NCBI RefSeq assembly: GCF_042652785.1
Contig: NZ_JBHSHD010000008.1
Span: forward strand, 248,001-312,000
Direction of reading: 5' to 3'
Length of the DNA: 64,000 nucleotides
From: Dokdonella_A ginsengisoli
Lineage (GTDB): Bacteria > Pseudomonadota > Gammaproteobacteria > Xanthomonadales > Rhodanobacteraceae
A program made the position numbers and the translations under genes. The notes beneath the pieces were generated by a model. It did not search any database. It was not told where the DNA came from and saw only the letters and a program-made list of their open reading frames with translations. This document shows, in pieces, positions 42,906-54,694 of the stretch; the first letter of the stretch is position 1; each line of letters opens with the position of its first letter.

Positions 42906-43496
42906 TCAGCCGCGCTGGAAGCGCGGAATGTGCTGCGCGAGCCGCGCCAGGCGCTGCACGGGATCGGGCAGCTGCAGCAGTTCCTGGCGCTCGGGCAGGG
43001 TCAGCGGCAGCGCCTCGGCGAGGCGGAAGCCGACCCAGCTCGCGTCGTCGTAGCTGGCGCGGTCCGAACGCGCGAACGGACCGCCCGAGCTCTCGTGCAG
43101 GCGTTCGAGGATCGTCGCCAGCAGGCCGTGCTCGGGCGGCACCGGCAGCAGCGGCTCGTCGTCGAGGAAGCGCACCTCGCCGTGCACCAGGCCGTTGTCG
43201 CGCACGCGCGTGCTGGTCACCTGGAAGCGGCCGTAGCCCTCCGCGCCGATGCCGAGCAGGCCGTCCGGCAGCGTGTAGAAATCGGTAATGCGCGCATACG
43301 TGCCGACCGCGGCCGGTACGGCCGGCTCGCCGGCCTCGCGTCCGTCGAGGATCAGGCAGACGCCGAACCCGGAATTGCCGCGCGTGCAGTCGCGCACGAG
43401 GTCGATGTAGCGCGGCTCGAAGATGCGCAGGTTCAGCAACCCGCCCGGGAACAGCACCGCGGAAAGCGGAAACAGCGGGATGTCGACGGGACTCAC
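42906..43496 (-). CDS. LON peptidase substrate-binding domain protein
   Basis: The 196-residue protein contains only the N-terminal domain of Lon, without ATPase or protease parts: IPLFPLSAVLFPGGLLNLRI near residue 6, FEPRYIDLVRDCTRG near 26, GVCLILDGREAG, then DPVQRLARLAQHI at the end. Such stand-alone proteins are common; an adaptor or substrate-recognition role is inferred. GTG 43496 is the start; it lies 9 bases after the mpl stop on the same strand with no strong ribosome site, so it probably depends on mpl translation. Confidence 0.9.
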   Translation of the reverse strand: MSPVDIPLFPLSAVLFPGGLLNLRIFEPRYIDLVRDCTRGNSGFGVCLILDGREAGEPAVPAAVGTYARITDFYTLPDGLLGIGAEGYGRFQVTSTRVRDNGLVHGEVRFLDDEPLLPVPPEHGLLATILERLHESSGGPFARSDRASYDDASWVGFRLAEALPLTLPERQELLQLPDPVQRLARLAQHIPRFQRG

Positions 43497-43505
43497 GCCA
43501 AGAGT

Positions 43506-45026
43506 CTATGCATTTGCCGTCCGCAATGCAGCGAAGAATTTGCGCGGCGCGCCTTCAAATCCGCCGTTGGACATGAACACCACGTGGTCGCCGGGACGTG
43601 CCTGCGCGAGCAGGTCGGCGAGCAGGTTCTCAACGCTGGCGGCGGCGCGGCCGCGGCCGGCCAGCGCATCGACGACTCTGGCGGCGTCCCACGGCAGCTC
43701 GGGGCGTTGCAGGAACACTACCGCGTCGGCGTCGCGCAGCGACGGTGCGAGCTCGTCCGCGTGCGCGCCCATGCGCATCGAGTTGGAGCGCGGCTCCATG
43801 CCGACGAGGATGCGCGCGGCGCCGACCTTGGCGCGCAGGCCGGCCAGCGTGGTGGCGATCGCAGTCGGGTGGTGCGCGAAATCGTCGTAGACGCGTACGC
43901 CGGCGTGTTCGCCGATCCGCTCCATGCGCCGTGCGACGTTGCGGAAGTCCGCCAGCGCCGGCAGCGCCTGCGCGGCGTCGACACCGGCCGCCTGTGCGGC
44001 GGCCAGCGCGGCGAGCGCGTTCATGACGTTGTGGCGGCCGGTCAGCTCCCAGCGCGCCTCGCCCAGTTCGCGTCCGCGATGCGAAACGACGAAGGCGCTG
44101 CCGTCCGCCGCGACGAGGCGCGCGCGCCAGTCGCCGGCATCGAGGCCGAAGGTTTCCACCGGCGTCCAGCAGCCCATCGCCAGCACCTCGGCCAGGCGCG
44201 CGTCCTCGGCGTTGACGATCAGCCGGCCGTTGCCGGGCACCGTGCGCACCAGATGGTGGAACTGGCGCTGGATCGCGGCGACGTCGGGAAAGATGTCGGC
44301 GTGGTCGTATTCGAGATTGTTGAGGATCGCGATCGACGGCCGGTAGTGCACGAACTTGGAGCGCTTGTCGAAGAACGCGGTGTCGTATTCGTCGGCTTCG
44401 ATGACGAAATCCGCCGCAGGCGGATTTCGTCGGGAATCGGGAATGGGGAATCGGGAATCGGAAGAGAGGGCTTCGGCTTCGGCTTCGGCTTCGGCTTCGG
44501 CTTCGGCTTCGGCTTCGGCTTCGGCTTCGGCTTCCCCATTCCCCATTCCCAATTCCCTATTCCCGCTTCTTGCCGACACCCCGAAATTCGCCGGCACGCC
44601 GCCGACCAGGAAGCCCGGCGCGCGGCCCGCCGATTCGAGGATCCAGGCCAGCAGCGAGGTCGTCGTGGTCTTGCCGTGGGTGCCGGCGACGGCCAGCACG
44701 CGGCGGCGCGCGAGCAGGGTTTCGCCGAGCCATTGCGGGCCGGACACGTACGGCAGGCGCTTGTCGAGCACGTGCTCGATCGCCGCGTTGCCGCGCGACA
44801 GCGCGTTGCCGACGACGACGAGGTCCGGCGCGCGCGCCGGATCGCCGCCGCCGAGATGCTCGGCGCTGTAGCCCTGCTTGAGCACGATGCCCAGGTGCTC
44901 CAGCTGGGTGCTCATCGGCGGATACACGTTCGCATCCGAGCCTTCGACCTCGTGGCCGAGTTCGCGCGCGAGCGCGGCGATGCCGCCCATGAAGGTGCCG
45001 CAGATGCCGAGGATGTGCAGTTTCAT
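43506..45026 (-). CDS. mpl: UDP-MurNAc:L-Ala-gamma-D-Glu-meso-DAP ligase with in-frame repeat insertion
   Basis: Mpl recycles cell-wall tripeptide by joining it to UDP-MurNAc. The 506-residue protein has the Mur ligase parts: GICGTFMGGIAALARELGH, P-loop GTHGKTTTT (116-123), GGVPANFGVSARSG, FVIEADEYDTAFFDKRSKF, NNLEYDHADIF, TGRHNVMNALAA and DDFAHHPTAI. The family normally runs directly from GVSAR to FVIEADEYD within a few residues. Here about 50 extra residues (154-206) lie between, including 11 Glu-Ala pairs (165-186) and a second low-complexity part (SSDSRFPIPDSRRNPPAAD). The frame stays open. Mpl is usually about 450-460 residues, so the insert explains the excess. Whether activity survives is unknown; the site is on a loop beside the active-site region. 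Confidence 0.94.
   Translation of the reverse strand: MKLHILGICGTFMGGIAALARELGHEVEGSDANVYPPMSTQLEHLGIVLKQGYSAEHLGGGDPARAPDLVVVGNALSRGNAAIEHVLDKRLPYVSGPQWLGETLLARRRVLAVAGTHGKTTTTSLLAWILESAGRAPGFLVGGVPANFGVSARSGNRELGMGNGEAEAEAEAEAEAEAEAEAEAEALSSDSRFPIPDSRRNPPAADFVIEADEYDTAFFDKRSKFVHYRPSIAILNNLEYDHADIFPDVAAIQRQFHHLVRTVPGNGRLIVNAEDARLAEVLAMGCWTPVETFGLDAGDWRARLVAADGSAFVVSHRGRELGEARWELTGRHNVMNALAALAAAQAAGVDAAQALPALADFRNVARRMERIGEHAGVRVYDDFAHHPTAIATTLAGLRAKVGAARILVGMEPRSNSMRMGAHADELAPSLRDADAVVFLQRPELPWDAARVVDALAGRGRAAASVENLLADLLAQARPGDHVVFMSNGGFEGAPRKFFAALRTANA
44403..44431. repeat. Palindrome at the edge of the mpl insertion
   Basis: GACGAAATCCGCC, three bases, then its exact complement (13-bp arms). 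The right half includes native mpl coding (ADFV); the left half is its inverted copy, as if the insertion junction was formed by an inverted duplication. It shares AAATCCGCC with the mrdA palindrome at 22955-22981. Confidence 0.7.
44432..44564. repeat. Inverted-repeat element with (GGCTTC)11 inside mpl
   Basis: Left arm 44432-44465 (gggaatcgggaatggggaat and following) and right arm 44531-44564 (cttccccattccccattccc and following) enclose 11 perfect copies of ggcttc at 44469-44534. On the coding strand this gives (Glu-Ala)11. The arms match the element between mreB and mreC. Confidence 0.85.
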
Positions 45027-45047
45027 CGCTTGGGAATTCCGTTCGTG

Positions 45048-45596
45048 TCAGGCGGCGGCGCCGAAGAGCACGCTCTCCAGCGCCCAGTATCCGATCACCC
45101 AGCTCAGCGCGAGCAGCAGGCCGATGCCGAAGCGGCTGTCGAGCGCGTGGCGAAGGATGTGCGCATTGACGAGCAGCTGCCAGATCAGCGTCGCCAGCGC
45201 GAGCCATCGCAGCAGGACCTGCAGGGGCTCGGCCGCGGGAAGGGATCGACCGGCCGCCGGCGCGGCGATCGGCTCCATCAGCAGCGCGATCGGCAGCTGC
45301 ACCAGCGATACCAGCAGGCCGCAGGCGACCAGCGCGGTCGCGGTCTGCACGTAGCGCGCGCCGCGGCCGAGCATGGCCAGCGCGATCCAGGCGAGCACCA
45401 GCACCAGACCCGACGACAGCAGCGCGCGCCCGAGCCCGGTGCCGTCACCGTCGGCGTCGAGCAGGGAGCCGAGCAGCGCGTCGAGCGCGACCGCGACGGC
45501 GACCAGCCAGACCAGCAGGGTCGGCGAATGCGGCAGGTCCTGCGGCCCGCCGCGCAGCCGGCACAGCTCGGCGACGAAGCGGACGAATCGCATCAT
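45048..45596 (-). CDS. Integral membrane protein of unknown function (182 aa)
   Basis: The start is one of two adjacent ATGs (45596 or 45593); no clear ribosome site is seen. The product begins MMRFVRFVAELCRLRGGPQD and has about four or five spans: TLLVWLVAVAVALDALLGSL, ALLSSGLVLVLAWIALAMLG, TALVACGLLVSLVQLPIALL, and GIGLLLALSWVIGYWALESV. No named family is recognised. It sits between adk and mpl on the same strand, 21 bases before mpl, and in other Xanthomonadales a similar membrane gene occupies this place, though I cannot verify it here. The frame open upstream to 45974 is a shadow of adk. Confidence 0.75.
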   Translation of the reverse strand: MMRFVRFVAELCRLRGGPQDLPHSPTLLVWLVAVAVALDALLGSLLDADGDGTGLGRALLSSGLVLVLAWIALAMLGRGARYVQTATALVACGLLVSLVQLPIALLMEPIAAPAAGRSLPAAEPLQVLLRWLALATLIWQLLVNAHILRHALDSRFGIGLLLALSWVIGYWALESVLFGAAA

Positions 45597-45651
45597 CGGA
45601 GGAAGTCCCGTCCGCGCGCGCGGCGCGGACGATGCGCGCGAACGCGGCGCC

Positions 45652-46242
45652 TCAAGCGCGCCGACGCGAATCGCCGTTCGCGGTCGGCAGGACGGCGAGG
45701 ATGCGCTGCGTGATGTCGGCCAGTTCGCCGACGCCGTCGACCACTTCGAGGCGGCCTTCCGCGGCGAAATGCGCGGCCACCGGTTCGGTCTGCTCGGCGT
45801 ACACGCGCAGGCGCTCGCGCACGGTTTCGGGCGTGTCGTCGATGCGCCCCTGCGCGGCGGCGCGGCCGGCGATGCGCTCGACGATGAGTTCGCTCGGCAC
45901 TTCGAGCTTGATCGCCACGTCCAGAGGCTGGCCGATGCGCGCAAGCAGCGCCTCGAGCGCCTTGCACTGGGCAAGATTGCGCGGGTAGCCGTCGAGGATG
46001 AAGCCGGCGTGGGCGTCGCCCTGCGCCAGGCGTTCCTCCAGCATCGCCAGCACGATGTCGTCGGACACCAGCTGGCCGGCGTCCATCACGGCCTTGGCCT
46101 GCAGGCCAAGCGGCGTGCCCGCCTTGACCGCGGCGCGCAGCAGGTCGCCGGTGGAAACGTGCGGCACTGCCAGTTCGGCCTTCAGGATCTCCGCCTGCGT
46201 GCCCTTGCCCGATCCGGGCGCGCCGAGTAGAACGAGTCGCAT
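45652..46242 (-). CDS. adk: Adenylate kinase
   Basis: Adenylate kinase interconverts ATP, AMP and ADP. The 196-residue protein has the P-loop GAPGSGKGTQ (8-17), the NMP-binding STGDLLRAAV, the adenine contact FILDGYPRN near 82, and a short LID (RAAAQGRIDDTPETVRERL), that is, the short form without the zinc-binding loop, common in Xanthomonadales. The tail after residue 180 is basic (PTANGDSRRRA). The ATG at 46242 follows GGGAG by 4 bases. It is divergent from the PPi-phosphofructokinase gene across 259 bases. Confidence 0.97.
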   Translation of the reverse strand: MRLVLLGAPGSGKGTQAEILKAELAVPHVSTGDLLRAAVKAGTPLGLQAKAVMDAGQLVSDDIVLAMLEERLAQGDAHAGFILDGYPRNLAQCKALEALLARIGQPLDVAIKLEVPSELIVERIAGRAAAQGRIDDTPETVRERLRVYAEQTEPVAAHFAAEGRLEVVDGVGELADITQRILAVLPTANGDSRRRA

Positions 46243-46501
46243 TTTGCTCCCATGCCGCCGCCGCGGCGCCGTCGATCGCGTGGAATGTGTCGGCAATGCG
46301 CAGCGCGCTGCGCCCTGTGGAATTGCCGTGTCGCGCCGGAGCCGCCGAACGCGCGCGTCGAACCGATCTAGAATGCGGCCAACGCTAGCGGCTGGCCGAA
46401 ACCCTGTCAAACCGCGTCGAGGCGCCGGTCCGCGCGCTGCAAGAGCGCGGACGGCCGTGGCGCGGGCGGGCGATCGGGGCCGAACGCAAAGGAGCAAGGA
46501 C

Positions 46502-47764
46502 ATGGCTGAAGGCAAGCTGCTGTACGCCCAATCGGGCGGCGTCACCGCGGTGATCAACGCCACCGCCGCCGCCGTGATCGAAACCGCGCGTGCCGCGAAG
46601 GTGCCGGTGCTGGCCGCGCGCAACGGCATCATCGGCGCGCTGCGCGAGGAATTGATCGACACCACGCGCGAATCGCGCGCGCGCATTGCGGCATTACGCC
46701 ACACGCCCGGCGGCGCGTTCGGCTCGTGCCGCTACAAGCTGAAGTCGATCGCGCAGAACCGCGCGCAGTACGAGCGCCTGATCGAGGTGTTCAAGGCGCA
46801 CGACATCCGCTGGTTCCTCTACAACGGCGGCAACGACTCCGCCGACACGGCGCTGAAGATCTCGCAGATCGGCCGCGAACTGGGCCACCCGATCCAGGTG
46901 ATCGGCGTGCCGAAGACGGTCGACAACGACCTGGCCGTGACCGACACCTGCCCCGGCTTCGGCTCGGTGGCGAAGTACGTCGCGGTTTCCGTGGCCGAAG
47001 CCAGCCTCGACGTCGAGTCGATGTGCGCCTCCTCGACCAAGGTCTTCATCATCGAAGTGATGGGCCGCCACGCCGGCTGGATCGCCGCCGCGGGCGGCCT
47101 GGCCGCGCGCGAGGCCGGCGATCCACCGCATCTGATCCTGTTCCCGGAGGTCGCCTTCGACGAGGCGAAGTTCCTCGCGCGCGTGCGCTCGACCGTGGAG
47201 AAGGTCGGCTACTGCACGGTGGTCGCCTCGGAAGGACTGCGCAACGCGGCCGGCGAATTCCTCGCCGAGGCCGGCACGCGCGATGCGTTCGGCCATACGC
47301 AGCTCGGCGGCGTCGCGCCGGTGCTGGCGCAGCTGGTCAAGGCGCGGCTCGGCTACAAGTACCACTGGGCGCTGCCGGACTACCTGCAGCGCTCGGCGCG
47401 CCACCTCGCCTCGAAGACCGACGCCGATCAGGCCTATGCGGTCGGCAAGGCGGCGGTCGAGTACGCGCTGGCCGGGCACAACGCGGTGATGCCGGTGATC
47501 GTGCGCACTTCGGACGCGCCGTACCGCTGGAAGATCGAGCCGGCGCCGCTGGCGAAGATCGCCAACCGCGAGAAGAAGCTGCCGAAGGGCTTCATCAGCC
47601 GCGACGGCTACGGCATCACCGCCGCCGCGCGGCGCTACCTCGAGCCGCTGATCCGCGGCGAGGATCCGCCCCGCTACGGCCGGCACGGCCTGCCCGAGTA
47701 CGTGCGGCTGGAACGCAACCTGGTACGCAGGAAGCTGCCCGCGTACGTGATCGAGGATCGCTGA
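46502..47764 (+). CDS. pfp: Pyrophosphate-dependent 6-phosphofructokinase
   Basis: The enzyme phosphorylates fructose 6-phosphate reversibly using PPi. The 420-residue protein has the donor motif YNGGNDSADTALK near residue 103, where ATP-type enzymes have GGDGS, and the catalytic GVPKTVDNDLAVTDTCPGFGS near 137 with the Lys typical of PPi-dependent enzymes. The Asn-Asp (rather than Asp-Asp) in the donor motif is common in Xanthomonas-type PFPs. MGRHAGWIAAA (F6P binding) is present. It lies near hppA (49091), which also uses PPi, suggesting linked PPi metabolism. A TAGAAT hexamer (46369-46374) could be its -10. Confidence 0.93.
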   Translation: MAEGKLLYAQSGGVTAVINATAAAVIETARAAKVPVLAARNGIIGALREELIDTTRESRARIAALRHTPGGAFGSCRYKLKSIAQNRAQYERLIEVFKAHDIRWFLYNGGNDSADTALKISQIGRELGHPIQVIGVPKTVDNDLAVTDTCPGFGSVAKYVAVSVAEASLDVESMCASSTKVFIIEVMGRHAGWIAAAGGLAAREAGDPPHLILFPEVAFDEAKFLARVRSTVEKVGYCTVVASEGLRNAAGEFLAEAGTRDAFGHTQLGGVAPVLAQLVKARLGYKYHWALPDYLQRSARHLASKTDADQAYAVGKAAVEYALAGHNAVMPVIVRTSDAPYRWKIEPAPLAKIANREKKLPKGFISRDGYGITAAARRYLEPLIRGEDPPRYGRHGLPEYVRLERNLVRRKLPAYVIEDR

Positions 47765-47768
47765 TCCG

Positions 47769-48914
47769 TCAGCGCCGGTCCCACCGCGCCGCCGGCGCGG
47801 TGACCAGGAACGGATGCTCGGTCAGCCGGTACGAAAGCCACGACAGCAGCAGCGCGACCGGGATCAGCAGCAGCGCGAGCGTGGCGAAGTTCGCGATCGG
47901 CCGCCAGTGCGTCAATCCGCTGCGCTGCGCGACCTGGAACACCACCGCGTGCCAGAGGTAGAGGCTGTAGCTGATCGTGCCGAGGAAGGCCAGGACGCGG
48001 CCGGAGAAGAGCGCCTCCGCCAGCCGCGCCCGTTCCGCCGAGGCGTACACGATCAGCGCCAGCGCCGCGCCGATCAGCGTGGCGTGGACGAAGATCCACG
48101 GCGCATCGGCCGTCGCGAAGATGTCGCCGCGGCCGTAGATCACCGCGATCACCGCGCCGACGCCGGCCAGCCCGGCCGCGAGCAGCACGTGCAGCGTGCG
48201 CGGCGACGGTCGCACGCCGCGCAGGTGGAACCAGGCGCCGAGCATGCCGAACAGGAATTCGTCCAGCCGCGCCGGCAGCTGGATGATCGACGGATAGGAG
48301 AACAGCCCGCTCATGCGCCGCTCGAGCAGCCAGTCGTAGCAGGCCAGGCGGAAGCCGACGACGGCGACCAGCACGCCGAGCGCGACCAGCCACCAGCGCG
48401 CGCGCGCGAAGGCGAAGCCGAGCAGCGGCAGCACGAGATAGAAGTTCCATTCGACCGGCAGGCTCCACCACACGCCGTTGAGCAGCGGCCCGACCACCTC
48501 GAAGAACACGAACTCCATGCTCAGGTAGGCCAGCAGCTGGCGCCAGTCGACCGGCCACGCGCCGCTGACCAGCCAGCCGGCGAGGACCAGGATCGCCAGC
48601 TGCACGTAGAACGCCGGCAGCACGCGCAGCGCGCGGCGCTTGAGGAAGCGCGGCAGGTCGGGCATCGGCCGCAGGCCTTGCGCCCAGGCCAGGAACGGCA
48701 GGCCGAGCAGGAACCCCGACAGCACGAAGAACAGGTCCACGCCGAGGAAGCCGCAGGCCAGCAATGGCGTCAGGTCGAGCCCGAACGGCGCCACCCGCGG
48801 CGCTTCGGCCATCAGCCACAGGTGCAGCAGCATGACCCATCCGGCGGCGACGCCGCGCAGGCCGGTCAACGCGGGGAAATAGTCGCGCACGCCGCTGGCG
48901 GAATCGGCCGGCAT
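47769..48914 (-). CDS. Acyltransferase 3 family membrane protein
   Basis: The 381-residue protein has about ten spans and the family's N-terminal signature YFPALTGLRGVAAGWVMLLH with the catalytic His, then LGVDLFFVLSGFLLGLPF and RFLKRRALRVLPAFYVQL. LWHAVVFQVAQ and LSYRLTEHPF end the domain. Members add acetyl or other acyl groups to cell-surface sugars (OafA-like); the acceptor is unknown. I chose ATG 48914 (MPADSASGVRD) since the frame upstream to 48998 overlaps the leader of hppA and lacks a site. It lies between pfp and hppA in opposite orientation. Confidence 0.9.
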   Translation of the reverse strand: MPADSASGVRDYFPALTGLRGVAAGWVMLLHLWLMAEAPRVAPFGLDLTPLLACGFLGVDLFFVLSGFLLGLPFLAWAQGLRPMPDLPRFLKRRALRVLPAFYVQLAILVLAGWLVSGAWPVDWRQLLAYLSMEFVFFEVVGPLLNGVWWSLPVEWNFYLVLPLLGFAFARARWWLVALGVLVAVVGFRLACYDWLLERRMSGLFSYPSIIQLPARLDEFLFGMLGAWFHLRGVRPSPRTLHVLLAAGLAGVGAVIAVIYGRGDIFATADAPWIFVHATLIGAALALIVYASAERARLAEALFSGRVLAFLGTISYSLYLWHAVVFQVAQRSGLTHWRPIANFATLALLLIPVALLLSWLSYRLTEHPFLVTAPAARWDRR

Positions 48915-49090
48915 CGGTTCCAGGACTTCCCGTGGTGGCTTCGCGCCGGATCGCCCGATGGTAGCAAATCGGTCCGCGCGCCTGTTGCGGCGCGCCAATG
49001 CGTTCGGCGCGAAGGCGTGGCTATACTCGGCCGGTTGCTCGCGATTTCCCGTTGTTCGTCATTCGTCCTGGTACGTCAAGGGAGGGTTCG

Positions 49091-51121
<2,031 letters not shown>

Positions 51122-51170
51122 GCATCCGGGCGCGCCGCGAAAGCGGCGGCAGCACAGGTACCGAAACAAG

Positions 51171-51200
51171 GACGGCGGCCGCGAGGCCGCCGTCTTCATT
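51171..51200 (+). terminator. Rho-independent terminator of hppA
   Basis: Perfect 10-bp stem gacggcggcc/ggccgccgtc with GCGA loop, followed by ttcatt, 50 bases after the hppA stop. Confidence 0.7.
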
Positions 51201-51290
51201 GGCAGATCATCCAGGCAGCAGCCCCTGCGGCGCGGAGGGTCTGCAGGCAAGCCTCTGCGCTCGCGTGCGATCGGTGCGCTCCTTCAATGG

Positions 51291-51310
51291 ATGCCCGCAT
51301 TCGCGGGCAT
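51291..51310. repeat. REP-like palindrome copy 3
   Basis: atgcccgcattcgcgggcat, followed by gacgg as in copy 2. Arms identical to the copies at 9421 and 29785. Confidence 0.75.
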
Positions 51311-51344
51311 GACGGCTGCGTGGATCGCCTGGGGTTTCTACCGC

Positions 51345-51363
51345 ATTCCCGCTAACGCGGGAG
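51345..51363. repeat. REP-like palindrome, diverged copy
   Basis: attcccgctaacgcgggag, a variant of the CCCGC/GCGGG hairpin, 35 bases after copy 3. Confidence 0.5.
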
Positions 51364-51410
51364 GCGCTTCACGATAGCCGCAGGCTGGTCATCCATCGAC
51401 GCCTTTGAAT

Positions 51411-51424
51411 CCCGCATGCGCGGG
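51411..51424. repeat. REP-like palindrome, diverged copy
   Basis: cccgcatgcgcggg, followed by cacgac; third CCCGC hairpin in this gap, just before the P-type ATPase stop. Confidence 0.5.
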
Positions 51425-51445
51425 CACGACGTACGCGCTGCCCGA

Positions 51446-54072
<2,627 letters not shown>

Positions 54073-54076
<4 letters not shown>

Positions 54077-54474
54077 GCCGGTTCCTCCTCGGCCAGCGCG
54101 CTCAGGATCGGGCACTGGTCGAGCGCGCCGTGGCCGGGACACGCCTCGATCAGGGCCTTCAGGCCGTCGCGAATCCGCGCCAGCTCGTCCAGCCTGCGTT
54201 CGACGTCGGCGAGCTTGTGCTGCGCCGCCGCCTTCATCGCCGCCATGTCCTCGCCGCCGTGGCTGGACAGCGCCAGCAGCTCGCGGATTTCCGGCAGGGT
54301 GAAGCCGAGCGCCTTGCCGCGGCGCACGAAGCGCAGGCGCTGCAGGTCGCCGAGGTCGTAGCTGCGATAGCCCGAGGCCAGACGCGGCGGCTTCGGCAGC
54401 AGCCCTTCGCGTTCGTAGTAGCGCACGGTGTCGATGCCGACTCCCGAGCGTTGTGCGAGTTGTCCGATTTTCAT
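54073..54474 (-). CDS. MerR-family heavy-metal (Cu) responsive regulator
   Basis: The 133-residue activator has the winged helix DNA-binding domain (MKIGQLAQRSGVGIDTVRYY, EREGLLPKPPRLASGYRSYD), a dimerisation helix, and a metal loop CPGHGALDQCPIL near 115 with two Cys. This resembles the CueR/HmrR-type copper and soft-metal regulators; the metal is inferred from the copper ATPase encoded next (ATGA overlap). ATG 54474 is the family start; an upstream open frame to 54516 is not supported. It probably autoregulates through the long-spacer promoter at 54509-54540. Confidence 0.9.
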
Positions 54475-54508
54475 GCGCCTGGAGTCCTTCAGCGAATCGA
54501 AGGGCGCC

Positions 54509-54540
54509 AGTATCAACCCCGGACCTCAGTCCAGAGTCAA
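54509..54540 (-). promoter_or_regulatory. MerR-type promoter with 20-bp spacer and dyad operator
   Basis: On the minus strand TTGACT (-35) and GATACT (-10) are separated by 20 bases, longer than the usual 17, as needed for MerR-family untwisting. The spacer holds the dyad CTGGAC-TGA-GGTCCGG, placed between the boxes. It lies 35 bases before the regulator start. Confidence 0.7.
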
Positions 54541-54639
54541 GGGCGCCGATCCGCGAAGGAGCCTCGCCCCGCCGGGACCTGAACGCCGAATCGCGGGCAA
54601 CGGCGAAGCGCAAGGCTCCGTCCCACGGCGCGCAAACGA

Positions 54640-54665
54640 AAACGGCGGCCCGATCGCCGCCGTTT
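54640..54665 (-). terminator. Terminator after the LysM gene
   Basis: Perfect 10-bp stem (AAACGGCGGC and complement), 6-base loop, with a T-rich run (TTTTCGTTT) on the minus strand. It lies 30 bases after the LysM protein stop and shields the merR-copA promoter. Confidence 0.75.
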
Positions 54666-54694
54666 CCGCCACGCCGCAAGGCGCGAAGGTCGAG

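Larger units (their letters stand above)
51122..51445. other. Intergenic region downstream of hppA (terminator and repeats)
   Basis: The 324-base convergent gap holds the hppA terminator hairpin (51171-51200) and three REP-like palindromes (51291-51310, 51345-51363, 51411-51424). No gene is supported; the frames that cross it belong to shadows. Confidence 0.6.

Noticed and set aside
44469..44534. CRISPR or VNTR outside a gene
   Set aside because: The hexamer run is in frame inside mpl and has no spacers; it is treated as a coding insertion.
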